Translations under genes and position numbers: made by a program
In this document: positions 22,737 to 34,044 of the stretch, piece after piece
Position numbering within the stretch: position 1 is the first letter of the stretch
Layout: every line of letters begins with the position of its first letter
Source of the DNA: Misgurnus anguillicaudatus
Taxonomy: Eukaryota > Chordata > Actinopteri > Cypriniformes > Cobitidae
Direction of reading: 5' to 3'
Assembly: GCF_027580225.2 (NCBI RefSeq)
Contig: NC_073340.2
Coordinates: forward strand, 34,563,501 to 34,627,500
Length of the DNA stretch: 64,000 nucleotides
The notes under the pieces: generated by a model
The model's database searches: none
What the model saw: only the letters and a program-made list of their open reading frames with translations
Told to the model about the DNA's origin: nothing

Positions 22737-24256
22737 ACACACACCCATTCAATGGACACAGCATGTAAAACATTTTGCTAACTTTAGGGCATGTAATTCA
22801 GTGATATATTTTAGGCAGCGTGAACATTTAACATTTGGTGTTAGCTCACAGCAGCTGGAGGTGATGTGTCAGATGTCAGTTTTGGTTCTGTTCGTTTATG
22901 TCTATGGCAGCTGAATGCATCTTTACAAATGTTTTGTAAGGTTCATTTGCAAGGTCAATGAAGTCGCATGTCCTCTCTGAACCCTTTCTTTCTGTGTAGC
23001 TCTTCCCTTTTATTCACCAGAGCATTTAAACCGCCTCATGATTCTTGCCCTGTTTCTGGGAAATAAGAGCTGTACACTGATGTCTGATGCTCTATAGAGT
23101 CACTCAATGGCATTAGAGAGATAGCGAGACAGAGACAAAGAGAGATTGTGGATGAATAAGAAGCTGTACAACAGTTAAATACGGTTGGAAACCGGCCTGA
23201 CCTCAGACTACGTCTCATGAGCATTGTTTACAGTTGACATTCGGCAGACCCTTTAATCCAAAGCAACTTACTGAAGTATTTACAGTACTAAGATAAAGTG
23301 AATAATTGTCGTGCCACCGACGTCACCAAATGGAATTGGCAATAAAAAGGTTTTAAGCTGATCACTGGAATATGCTATAAAACATAACATAAATCAACTT
23401 AAGTATGACTTATAGTTATCATTGCACAATAAACTAGGTCGAGAATAAAAGCACTAACTAAAAGTTTCTTTAACGTGTGCTCGCGAGATCATGCATGTGT
23501 GTAAAGCTTATTTTTACTCAGGTTTGAGTCAGATACACGTCAGCAACACTGCAGGTGGAACAAAGCTGAACACCGAAGTCTGCAAAACCACTAAGTAATA
23601 TTTTAAGGTTAATGGGGCAACACTTTATAATGACTTCAACAGCATTTACATCTACATTACCGAACTAAACACTTAACATATCATTATCCTAGCTGTAAAA
23701 CATAATGGAACATTGATTCATAGATTTTCATAATCTTCATATAACAAATAACTATCACACATACAAATGAAATGATTTTGTTATTCTTAATAGTACTGAT
23801 GCAAAATATCCTAATTTTATTTTTATCCTTTTGAATTATAGATGAAAATCCGCAAAACACTTTCAGTAGATTCACCTTATTGATTGTCATAAATAACTTA
23901 TGAAAGTCATTCTGAAGTGTTGCTAAAGCACGTGTAAGATCATCGACAGATCTCCAGTCAAGTGCATTAACGGTACGGCCGACTGTGACAGGTTGATAAA
24001 TGTGAATGTAAAGGACGCACTAGAAAGTCAGATGCAATCTCACACGGCTCAGTGTTTAAAGTGTCCTCTCCATCTGAACCAAACCTTTAAAACGCAGACT
24101 AAAGATACGCTTTTAACACAGCACGTCAACTTTTAGATAAAATTACTGTACAGCAGTAAGTCATTAAAATGATTTATAATCGAAGTGACACGATTATTAG
24201 AAGCACAATCCTCTATTAGCATCAGTTCAGATGCGTCTAGATCATATAACCTGGCT
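22737..24256. other. Intron 1, no gene seen
   Basis: AT-rich. 23236-23290 resembles, on the - strand, the tail shared by cyprinid tRNA-derived SINEs (around TTTAATCCAAAGCAACTTAC). The rest shows nothing recognisable. Confidence 0.45.
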
Positions 24257-24312
24257 TTAAAGGGATAGTTGAGCCAAAAATGAAAATTACCCAAAGATTT
24301 ACTCACCCTTAA

Positions 24313-24636
24313 AGGAGCATTTCACCCGTGGAAACATTCATCTTTATTAAAAGTGGATCATATTTATAGTCGAAATGTAACATAAATTTAGAATTTGGTG
24401 CCTGTTTGACCGAGAAAAGGAGTGTTTGTAGTCCACCCCCTCTGCAAAGATAGAGGACTTCCTTCTTTCAATGATGCAAAATGATGATTTTTACATCATT
24501 GAAAGAAGGAAGTGCAACACTGAAATCCATATTTCTCCCGTCACAGGGGAAACAGAGGGAATGATGCATGACCATTCAAAAACATGACTGGGTTTCTAAC
24601 TATACAAAGCTTAATTCAAATGGGTGAAGTGTCCCT
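24313..24636. mobile_element. TTAA-flanked MITE, 324 bp, nested
   Basis: Ends AGGAGCATTTCACCCGTGG and AAATGGGTGAAGTGTCCCT are inverted, flanked by exact TTAA (24309-24312, 24637-24640). Inside is a short palindrome around GACTTCCTTCTTTCAATGAT / ATCATTGAAAGAAGGAAGTG. It splits the left arm of the 24261-26321 element. Confidence 0.9.
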
Positions 24637-24755
24637 TTAAGCCATCCTCAATGTATATGATTATCTTTTGTATGACAAACACAATCAGAGTTATATTAGA
24701 AAACGTCCTGCTGTTCCAAGCTTTATAATGGTAGTAAATGGTGCTTCTGATTTGA

Positions 24756-24914
24756 AACCCAAAAAAGTCCATCCATCCTTTACAGAAGTGATTCACATGG
24801 CTCTGGGTGGGAGTAATAAAGGCTATATAACCATATATAGCCATTTATGACATATAATAAATGTTTTTAAACCATTTTTTTTACTTTGGCTTTCCAGTAA
24901 TTTTAGTTGAATAG
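24756..24914 (+). repeat. Direct repeat A (first copy) flanking displaced minisatellite
   Basis: From ACCCAAAAAAGTCCATCC to TTAGTTGAATAG. Repeated at 25241-25408 with a few substitutions and short length changes in the T run. Confidence 0.9.
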
Positions 24915-25240
24915 GCGGGAAATAGGCAGGAAATAGACAGAAATAGACGCACATTTCGTTTCATTCACGAGACGCATAGGCGCAAATAGGCGCAAACTGA
25001 CGCGAATAGGTGTGAATAGGCGTGAATATGGACAAACTGACCAGAATAGACGGGAAATAGACAGGAATAGATGGGACTAGCTGAAATAGATGGGAAATAG
25101 GTGTGAATAGGCGCGAATAGGGACAAACTGACCAGAATAGACAGGAAATAGACGCGAAACAGACCAGAAATAGATGGTAAAAGTTGGGAATAGACACACA
25201 TTTCGCATCATTCGTGAGACGCACATTCACAAATAGGTGT
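24915..25240. repeat. Ectopic copy of part of the 21-22.5 kb minisatellite
   Basis: It follows the order of modules of about 22110-22475 closely: GCGGGAAATAGG, TTTCGTTTCATTCACGAG, AGTTGGGAATAGACACACAT, then TCATTCGTGAGACGCACATT. It is a single block, not an independent array, and lies between two direct repeats of host sequence. Confidence 0.88.
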
Positions 25241-25408
25241 AACCCCAAAAAAGTCCATCCATCCTTTACAGAAGTGATTCACATGGCTCTGGGTGGGAAT
25301 AATAAAGGCTATATAACCATATATAAGCATTTATGACATATAATAAATGTTTTTAAACCATTTTTTTTTTACTTTGGCTTCCAGTTTCCAGTAATTTTAG
25401 TTGAATAG
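25241..25408 (+). repeat. Direct repeat A (second copy)
   Basis: Matches 24756-24914. After its final GAATAG the sequence continues into unique CTTTTTGTTTC, whereas the first copy continues into the minisatellite. Confidence 0.9.
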
Positions 25409-25660
25409 CTTTTTGTTTCTACTGACTTGTTTTTTCCTATATTGTTATATTTTAAATAATGTTGACTTCTATTCTTTAATATATAATTTTTATCTTGGTA
25501 TTTTCATGTGTTTAGGTGTATTTTATGAATTTTCATTGTTTATTGTTTACTTGGTTATCTTTTCTTGCAAAGCACTGCATTAATGTTTTTGGAAAAGTGC
25601 TATATAAATGAAAATTTGATTGATTGACTGATTGATTCTGAAAGCAATCGATGCAATTTT

Positions 25661-25979
25661 TAGGGTGGCCATTCATGCCAGTTCCGCCGGACACATCCCG
25701 AACATGTTTTCGGGTGCGTCCTCCGGAAGTCGCTTTGGTCGACCGCATACGTCATCAAGGTTTAATATTTCGGGTTTAATTTCAGAAAAGCAATCGTTAC
25801 ATTTCATGGTAAGAATGAAACTACAATGATTGTATGTCTTAAAAGAAATAAATCTTACATTTTTAATGTATTTTACCTCAAATGTGAGAACCTCGATGAC
25901 GTATGCGGTCGAGCAACGCGACTTCCGGAGAACGCACCCGAAAACATGTTCGGCGAAACTGGCACGAATGGCCATCCTA
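25661..25979. mobile_element. Palindromic DNA element with 9-bp target duplication
   Basis: Ends TAGGGTGGCCATTCATGCCA and TGGCACGAATGGCCATCCTA are inverted; longer arms pair through the AACATGTTTTCGGGTGCGT region. Exact TGCAATTTT flanks it on both sides (25652-25660, 25980-25988). Nine bases is a Mutator-like target size; an 8-bp hAT reading is also possible. Confidence 0.85.
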
Positions 25980-26743
25980 TGCAATTTTGTAAGAAAAATA
26001 TAAATATTTAAAACTTTACCAACAAAAATAACTAGCTTCTGGTAACGACCGACGCACGTCCACGAGAGAGTGCGTCTCCAGCACATGATGTAGCATCGCG
26101 TCTCATCTCCACTCCATCTCTATGTCATAGTCATACGTGTGGATTGTAAAGGTTAGATGGACTTTTTGGGCTTCAAATCAGAAGCACCATTTACTATCAG
26201 TATAAAGCTTGAAACACCCAGGACATTTTCTAATATGACTTTGATTGTGTTAGTCTGAAAAACGATAATCATACACATCGAAGATGGCTTGAGGGCGAGT
26301 AAATAAAGGGGCAATTTTCCTTTAATGGACCTGGGTTCATGCACAGTTAAAGCGAGGACAGGACACTACTGTATACTGTACTCCCCACAAATGTGCATAT
26401 CTACTGTATATTACATAAACAGACAATAACTATCTGCAAAAATAAAGCAAAAATATCCAAAGCATAAACAATGTAGACTGATAAATCAAAGTTTTAAATC
26501 AATTTATTTGAAATGAACCACAATGAAAATGTAATAGTCAACGAAGCGCATTAAAACATCTCGGCATTAAAGATGTTGCTTTTATTTCACTGTCATATTT
26601 TGCTATGTCATCTAGTTTTTATTGATATTACCTGTTAATTACATTAAAACTCTCATCTCAAGTTGATTTAAACACAAACAAAATTAAGAAGGTCTGTCTT
26701 TATTACTTACTGTCGTGTTATGAGTGTTGAATATGGTCTTGAT

Positions 26744-26937
26744 CAGGGGTGGGGAACCCTGGTCCTGGAGGGCCACTGTCCTCCAGAGTTTAGTTCCAAC
26801 CCTAATTAAACACACCTGAAAAATCTAATTCAAGTCTTCAGGATCACTTGGAAATTAAATTCAGGTGTGTTTGATTAGGGTTGGAACAAATCTCTGCAGG
26901 AGAGTGGCCCTCCAGGACCCAGGGTTCCCCACCCCTG
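26744..26937. mobile_element. hAT MITE with 8-bp target duplication, 194 bp
   Basis: Termini CAGGGGTGGGGAACCCTGG and GGGTTCCCCACCCCTG; exact GTCTTGAT on both sides (26736-26743, 26938-26945). Long inner inverted arms (CACACCTGAA / TTCAGGTGTG). Same broad family as 32393-32574. Confidence 0.93.
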
Positions 26938-26945
26938 GTCTTGAT

Positions 26946-28757
26946 AGTAATAAACATTAGCAGTTATTCTCATCTATAACTCTCTTTTGGAAAAAAACAA
27001 AAAAAACAGAAAATACAATCACACATAGCATTTAAACAGCCTCTATCTCGATCTATTCTTACTTCACATGATAGGGTTTGAGTGTTTGTTACTGAAACGC
27101 TCAGAGAAAACACAACAATATCATGAGAAACTCACCAGAAAAACCAAAAGAAATAAATCAAAGAAACACAGAATATGAAACTGGAATAGGATGAGATCTG
27201 AACCTCCACACAATCTCTAGATGTGCCATTTTTATCTGTTCTTTTTTTTTAAACAACACCAGGTTCCTGTCAGGAAATAAACACTGATTTTCTGCTTTAT
27301 TTAAACGTGTGGATAGTAGGAGAATAAATGTGACATGTTAACTGTCCTTACTGTACAAAGCTTTTAGTCTTACATTTACACATTTGATTGCATCTTTTAC
27401 TAAACTGTCTTAAAAACCAACATAAACATGATAAACATTTAACCCTGCCTTTGCATCACAACAAAAACATCTACTGTTTATCTATAGTTAATTATTATCT
27501 ATCTATCTTTAGTATATCACATTTACTAAAGAATTCATTTTATAATGTAAAGCCGCTTTAATGCAACATTGTAAACATAACATGCAAATACTAAATATGA
27601 ATATTTATAAGTAACTATATTAAAATCATTCAGACTGTAATTGTGGTAAAGTGCAAGTTACAAAGTAGTTACACAGAGTAAAAGTTTACAGTAAAATTAT
27701 AGTAAATTGAGAGAAAACTCAAGTCAACAATGCATTTTAATAGCAATTTAAATCAGCTATAAAACCTCCAATAATAGTTTCATATCTTCTTTAAATTCAC
27801 AAAAAGATAATCTGCATGTGTAACAGAAGATGTGTCCTTATGGGAGTGCATTCAAAAACAGCCAAATTCAAAGCTAATGCACTTAATGCAAATCTAATGC
27901 ACATATTACTTTATGTTAAACACCTAAAAGAGGACACTCTGAAATAAACACTACAAAACAAAATGCACCCCTACCAAATTGTACCTGATATCATAACATT
28001 CTTTCTATCTGGAACAACAAGTGCATTTTTTTTTAGAGGACAGGGGGACGTAGAAAGAGATGAGAGGATCTCAGATGAGAACGTTTACAGGTCACTTAAC
28101 TTCATTATCGGGCAAAAATGATCAGGTCTATGGGGGCAGCAAGCCTGTCCATCCCTGTGTGAGTTTGTGTATGCATGTTCCCTCAGCAGGCTTTGAACTA
28201 AAAATACTGCGGTTAGTGTTTGCATGAAAAAAGCAGCAGTAAAATGCAGATGATCTTGTGACAGACAGTGAAGGAAGACCTCTCTGTATTGGCAAAATCT
28301 GCAAAATCCGAAAGCACATCCATCCACTGTCCTGTCTTACAACTAAAGCCTGCTGAGAAACATCTGAGTGAACAGATGTGTGTGTTTAATCAATGTGTTT
28401 AGTGTTATCAAGAAAAAACATCACTGATACTTCTGCTTAAATCCAGATCTGCGCATCTACAGCCTTCACATGACACACGATGATCCACAGCCAACATTCC
28501 CGAGCCATTTTTCTTTCCTCCGAGCGCACAAATATGGGGACTTTTTAATTAAACATGTTGGCATGAACCCAAAAGGTGGTTAAATTGATCACAATAGTCA
28601 ATAAAGTCTTGAACTAAAATCCTTAATCCTGATCAGATCCAAGCTGTTCTGTATGGAATTACAAACTAAATATTCTGAGTCCAAGCAAAAATCTCTCGAG
28701 TTTTTCTTGAATGCGAGTATCTGTTTTATTATTTGCCAAGTAACACGTTGCACTCTC
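26946..28757. other. Intron 1, no gene seen
   Basis: AT-rich and without recognisable repeat ends. Short frames at 28085-28327 have no recognisable protein. Confidence 0.45.
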
Positions 28758-29329
28758 ATAAGGCATACACAACAAACGCGAGTTCAACCATTTGGGCGAG
28801 TAGATTACATACAAAGATGCACAATGTTTCCCATACATTGATTTATTTGTGGTGGCCCACCACAGAATCAACACTGGCCCTCACAAATAGAATTTTCATG
28901 ATTCCCATTTACATTTTTATTTCACTATTTAAAACAGCTTAATTCGGCTTAAAATATAATTTGATATATAATATTGATCAAATACAGATACAGATCAAAG
29001 AGTAAAAGTGAAACAGGTGCCAACACAGATCAAACGCAAACACGACATGATGACATCACATATATGCTATTTAGCGGTTGACGTCATCACCACCACAGTC
29101 TCCTCAAAATCCTGTGGGAAACACTGATGCAATCAGACGAGTCCTTACGCAAGGCAATGCGAATGACGCACCTTGGGCGGCGCAATTGCCACGAAAACAC
29201 GTGCTATTCGCCTGAAACACGCCTTCGCCCAAGTTGAAAATATTCAACTCAAGCGAAAAATTTGCATGACACGCAAGTAATCTAGAGCAAGCAACGCGAT
29301 GCTACGCATTTGGTGTGTACGTAGCATTA
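28758..29329. mobile_element. Harbinger-like element, family copy without array
   Basis: Left GGCATACACAACAAACGCGA and GGGCGAGTAGATTACATACA; right CAAGTAATCTAGAGCAAGCA and TTTGGTGTGTACGTAGCATT. It has the arms seen at 13.2-15.0 kb and 21.0-22.7 kb but no tandem array, so it approximates the ancestral form. Another short element interrupts it. Confidence 0.75.
28822..29126. mobile_element. hAT-like MITE nested in the Harbinger-like copy
   Basis: Ends CAATGTTTCCCATACATTG and CCTGTGGGAAACACTG are inverted (CAGTGTTTCCCA-type). ATGCA occurs at both edges, but a full 8-bp duplication is not intact. Confidence 0.6.
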
Positions 29330-29348
29330 GCGTGCAACGTTTGTTTAA

Positions 29349-29873
29349 AGAGCACCTATTGTCCGATTCACGTTTTTACATTTCCTTTGGTGTGTAAGTG
29401 TGTATTGGTACATGTTAACGATATGCAAAAGGTACAAACCCCAAAGTAAACAATGCTGCAAGTCTCCAACGTAAATCTCTTTTCTTGGACTACAACAAAC
29501 ACACGGATTGTAGGCAACAGTTTACTTCCTGGGATTGGTGATGTAGAGATGACCGACATTATCATAATTCCTCTCGCTTTGGACTCACAGCCTGTAAGTT
29601 AACTCCAGTTAGCATTGCATTGTGACCGAATCTTTCAAACATGAAAGCGTTACATTTCCTGCTGACGTCAGAGGTATTCAGGCCAATCACAACGTACGGA
29701 CTAGCTGGCCAATCAGGGACACAGAGCTTTTCAAAACCGAGACTGAAATCTGGAGCTACAAAAATTTACGGTATGTTAAAAATAATGACTTTTTTAACCA
29801 TAAACCACACAAATACATCGTATTATACCAAATACACAAAATAACGTTTTTTTTACAAATGAAATAGGTGCAC
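29349..29873. mobile_element. TTAA-type element, AGAGCACCTATT family
   Basis: Left TTAA|AGAGCACCTATTGTCC; right AATGAAATAGGTGCAC. The left TTAA is intact and the right is changed to TTTG. No coding content. Confidence 0.7.
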
Positions 29874-29874
29874 T

Positions 29875-31185
29875 TTGTCTAACCCCAAGTATGACAAACT
29901 ACAAATTTCACTAATAAAACTAATATTTGACATTTCTATGAGCACATGAGCAAAAAAAAGTACAACAACAATCCATACACGAGCAGCACATTTTTCCACA
30001 ATCGAATAATATCCAATCGAATACGGTCTGGAATACCTCTCAAGGTTTAAATGCACTTCGATCCCAGAGAATACGAGTTACTTAGCTGCACTTCTGTGGA
30101 GACAACATGTTGAGCGCCTCTAATGCTTTGTGCACTATTGGATTATGTCTATAATTCAATCATTTGATAAAGACCTTGAAAAATAAGAGGTGAACCGGTG
30201 GTGACAGACCTTCAGTTACTGTACTGTAGGTCACCAAGAGCCTTTCAGGATCAATACGTACTGCAGACATCATTAGAAACCTTCACACAGACACATACTG
30301 TACGTACACACAGACACACAACAATCACACACACACACAGAGAGAGATCAATGCGGGAAACAGGATCATGTACTAATGGTTTCACCGGATGTTTGTGCAA
30401 AGTAAAATCTGCACTTTAAAAGCTGTATTAGTTCATATCATCATCTCTTAGATAGATTCCAAACCTGTTTCACACCCTCCTGAATCTGATGTACGATAAG
30501 CGTAACCTGGTTTTGAGGGAAAGCCCGGCCCAAATGCACTTCTAGCCAAATTCAATCAGAAAGGAGAACAGCTCCGGTCCTCCGAAGAAGCATTAAAAAG
30601 CCAGGGATTATGTAAACAACAATCCAGGGGGATTATTTACATAACACGCTAAAGAATTAATTCATCAAATTATTTTCTCACAATTGCCTCGGATTTGATA
30701 TTGTGGTATCATAGCAACAGCCAAGTGGGTTTCTTTAAGAAAGCTGTATCTGGGGATTTTCTGTTGTCGGTTTGCTCTCTTGAAAATCTTTATTGCCTTT
30801 AACCATTATATCCTACACGACCCTGCAATGATGCAACACAAATCAACACAAACATGGATAACACAAACCTAATATAACGTTAACAGAAGATTTGATTTCG
30901 TTTGCGGTGTCTGCTAAGAAAAGAATCACTACCGCTATTGCTCATACATTGGTTTAGGGATCTGAGCATACCCCAAAGCTGTAGTATTAGACGTGTTTGT
31001 GTTATAGTATGACTAAAACCGAATCATGTTGTTTGTTGTGGAAAAGAGTGCATGGAGTACATGGAAAAAAACCTTATACACACTAAAGCAGCAACAGGCA
31101 AATAGGAATCACGAATCATAATATTTTTGACATGCACATAGGCAAACACCTAGCAACCACACACTGTCAGACAAAAATGGTCAAA
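29875..31185. other. Intron 1, no gene seen; 30480-30800 unusually repeat-free
   Basis: No gene was recognised. 30480-30800 has balanced composition, homeodomain-like cores (AATTAATTCATCAAATTATT) and no transposon marks, so it is a candidate conserved noncoding element. A short CACACA run is near 30305-30340. Confidence 0.4.
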
Positions 31186-31324
31186 AAATGGGCCATAGCG
31201 GTCACCGGGCCAGTACACTTTCATAAAGTACCTAAAGAGTTCATATTGAAAGTGCATCGCAACCATCCGACATATTAGTACCAAAGAGTGCATATTGCTT
31301 TAGTACCTTAAAGGTACATATTAG

Positions 31325-32340
31325 CAGTATTAAGGGTAACGCATTACAAGTAACGTGCATTACGTAATAATATTACTTTTCTGAAGAAACGAGTAAAGTA
31401 ATGCATTACTTTATAAATATACACATTAATTTGAGTTACTTTTTTTAAGTAATGCAAGTAACTTTCCAGTTTAATTAATTCGATTAAAAAAATTCTGAAT
31501 GAAACTGAACACAGTCACATAGAATTATGCACTCTTATGCGAGCGCACCTGAGTGGAAACAGTTTGAGTCAGAAATGGAAATGGCAAACCAGAGCTGGAC
31601 ATCTTTGCGATGTAAATATGCAGTTTCTGTATGCAGAACTTCTCAGTCATAAAAACACCTGCAAGGCCTGAAAGAGATCAAGCTGCAGCAAAAAAAAAAA
31701 GTAGCACAAAAGTAACTTAAAAGTAAAATAAGTATAACTTTCCATGAAAAGTAACTAAAGCCCGATTTATAGTTGTGTGTAAGTTAGGCTATCCATAGCC
31801 TGTGCGTAGCCTTACGTGCACCTCGCAAAAATTTGAACAGCGCGTCAGATCTACACGGACAGCAAACGCTGTGATTGGTCCACCAGAACCCCTCCCATCA
31901 GGTAAAAAAAATGCATCATAGGTATTTCTGTTTGTGACCGTGAAAACAAAGATGAGCCAAGTTGAGGAATGATTTAACTCAAACTGCATCTAAAGTCGTT
32001 GTTTATTCACTTCCATCATTGCTGGTCTTCTCAAATTATACACAACAAGTTGCTATTTCTTCTTCGTTTGTGGGTTAACTTGCCAAGCTTCTTCTTCATT
32101 GACGGTCGTGCTGCTACTGTGGTTACATGCGTGGTTACTGCCAGCGGTCTGCGCGTGTGTTTGCACGTCGACACGGACAATGACGCAAAAGTATAAAAGA
32201 AAACCGAAGCGGAACCTACGCCGTCGCGGCTACGCCGTAGGATCTACGCACAACTATAACGAGCCCTTTAGTAATGCAATTAGTTACTTTTTAGGGGAAT
32301 AACTTTGCATTACTTTTAAAAGTAACTTTCCCCAACACTG
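31325..32340. mobile_element. hAT-like element (AAGTAACTTTCCCCAACACTG family), second layer
   Basis: Left CAGTATTAAGGGTAACGCAT; right AAGTAACTTTCCCCAACACTG in inverse. Flanks CATATTAG (31317-31324) and CATATTAT (32341-32348) match at 7 of 8 positions. The interior is full of GTAATGCATTAC-like motifs. Confidence 0.75.
31758..32269. mobile_element. Harbinger-like MITE, AAGCCCG family, copy 2, third layer
   Basis: Ends AAAGCCCGATTTATAGTTGTG and CAACTATAACGAGCCCTTT. It interrupts a GTAACTA / TAGTAATGC stretch of the second-layer element. Homologous along its length to 11941-12435. Confidence 0.8.
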
Positions 32341-32392
32341 CATATTATTAAATATCTGTACCTAAATGGTACATTATTAGGACCATATAAAG

Positions 32393-32574
32393 CAGGGATG
32401 TGCAACTTCGGTCCTGGAGAGCCGGTGTCCTGCAGAGTTAAGCTTCAACCATAATTAAACACACCTGAAGCAGCCAATTAAGGTCTTACTAGGCATACAA
32501 CAAAATTTTAGATGCAAGTTGGAGCTAAACTCTGCAGGACACCGGCCCTCCAGGACCGAAGCTGCCCATCCCTG
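32393..32574. mobile_element. hAT MITE with 8-bp target duplication, 182 bp
   Basis: Ends CAGGGATGTGCAACTTCGG and CCGAAGCTGCCCATCCCTG; exact ATATAAAG on both sides (32385-32392, 32575-32582). It lies in the right half of the outer element of this nest. Confidence 0.92.
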
Positions 32575-32605
32575 ATATAAAGAGTACTGCTCCAGTCACA
32601 GTTAA

Positions 32606-34039
32606 GGCTCATTTTAAGGCTTTTCACACTGGAAATACTTAACCCCTAGGTTATTCTAAACCCCGGGTAACGAAACCCTGGGTTATCCGTTTAACATTTC
32701 ACACTGTTAATACTAACCCAGAGGTTAAGCGATAACCCTGGGTATTCATAATCTGACACTTCACACTGTGCATTGTTAAACCCTTGGTCAGGTGTCTCCA
32801 ACCCTGCTACTACACAACTGTCTGTAATTATCAAGCAACCCTGGACACCTTGATTATCTGTTTCAGCTGTGTTTTAATTAGGGTCATAACATTCCAACCC
32901 TGTTTCGTTTAACACTGTATGCGTTTGGCAGCAGAAAGAGTTGTGTTAACACCACAAAAGCAGGGCTAAGCCTGCTTCCAAGCATGGTTTCCCTTTGAGG
33001 AAATTAACCTGTCATAGCATCAATACTATGTGGACTGCTTTTTACCTCTCTAATGTCCATCTCACCTTGGACTGTGTCCTGCTTGTGCTATGACTGTGGT
33101 TGTTATGCTTTATGCTGTCTTTCATCAGCTTGATTTCTGATTGGGTATCGTTTTATTCCATGCAACAATCTACAACATGTATGCATGTTTGTCCTTGGGT
33201 TTTTCCCCCACACAACATGATTTCTAATTATAAATATTCAACATGTTGAACATTTACGGTGTGCATTCGGAGCGCCTCCTACGTGCTTCCGAGCAGATTC
33301 AATCACACTTAACACACCACAGAAAAATCGGATAAGATAATCAATACAAACACAAAGACGATTGGGAAAAATGTATTACATTGTTTTATCTGCTTCATCT
33401 CACACATATTCTGCTTCTGTGGAAAAATCTTGCAATATTCAACAAAATTCACACTTCAAGAACCTTAGATTCACCCTATATCCTCAAGATAAATCGTCTC
33501 CAAAGAAAAGATCATCAACACAATGTGTCTTCCAGAATACAATGTGAACTTCACACCACTAAAAAAGCCTGGTTGACTCATAAACCTCGAAGGGAAGCTG
33601 GAAGTGTTTGTCAGGGCGATGATGCTAAATCACAGGGTAAAAAGTGTCTCGCTGTCTCTCTCTTTCTATTAGTTAGCTGAGGGCTGGAGAATTCAAGCAG
33701 GCAGAGATATGATGCACTTTCAGTCGGATCATTCTCTCGGTGTGCGGCCGCTCCGGGAACTTAGGAGATTAAGGGATGCAATTAACTACCAAAGACAAAC
33801 AAGTCATGGGCGAAGACAACACTTATGAGATTGGCTCCATAAATTTAACCTCAAACAAGCCGAGCTGGTTAATGTGGGGCAGGAGGCTAATTTAGTATTT
33901 GGGAATTTTGGTGAGTGTGAGAACACTGGTAAATGATTTCATAGCTGTGCCCTTTTGGAGTTACTTGATTGATTGTTTTCACATTTGTGTCTAGGCAAAT
34001 GATATAAATCATAAAAGTTCTCAACTGTTTGTGTTGCAG
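32606..34039 (+). other. End of insyn2a intron 1
   Basis: 32630-32780 has several CCTGGGTTATCC / TTCACACTG motifs like a degenerate MITE, without clear ends. 33640-33930, just upstream of the first coding exon, is balanced in composition and repeat-free (candidate conserved noncoding). The region ends in the acceptor at 34038-34039. Confidence 0.45.
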
Positions 34040-34044
34040 GAACA

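Larger units (their letters stand above)
24261..26321. mobile_element. Long-TIR element between TTAA repeats, 2.06 kb with insertions
   Basis: The outer ends AGGGATAGTTGAGCC (left) and GGGGCAATTTTCCT (right) lie between TTAA at 24257-24260 and 26322-26325. The inverted arms are long: ACTCACCC...AAGCCATCCTCAATG, then GGTGCTTCTGATTTGAAACC on the left, match GACTTTTTGGGCTTCAAATC, then GATGGCTTGAGGGCGAGTAA on the right in inverse. Three younger events interrupt it (24313-24636, 24915-25408, 25661-25979). Confidence 0.75.
31190..32605. mobile_element. Outer element of a four-layer nest (GTACCTTTAAGG family)
   Basis: Left half 31190-31324 (GGTCACCGGGCCAGTACACT, GTACCTTAAAGGTACATATT). The right half resumes at 32341 with TCTGTACCTAAATGGTACAT and ends near GTACTGCTCCAGTCACAG, the inverse of the left end. 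A relative is at 46697-46975. Confidence 0.6.

Noticed and set aside
24960..25248. - strand frames of 78-95 codons
   Set aside because: They lie in the displaced minisatellite block and have the same composition as the 21-22.5 kb artefact frames.
25673..26086. 137-codon - strand frame spanning 25.7-26.1 kb
   Set aside because: It crosses the palindromic element with TGCAATTTT flanks; the similar inverted arms keep the frame open. No recognised domain.
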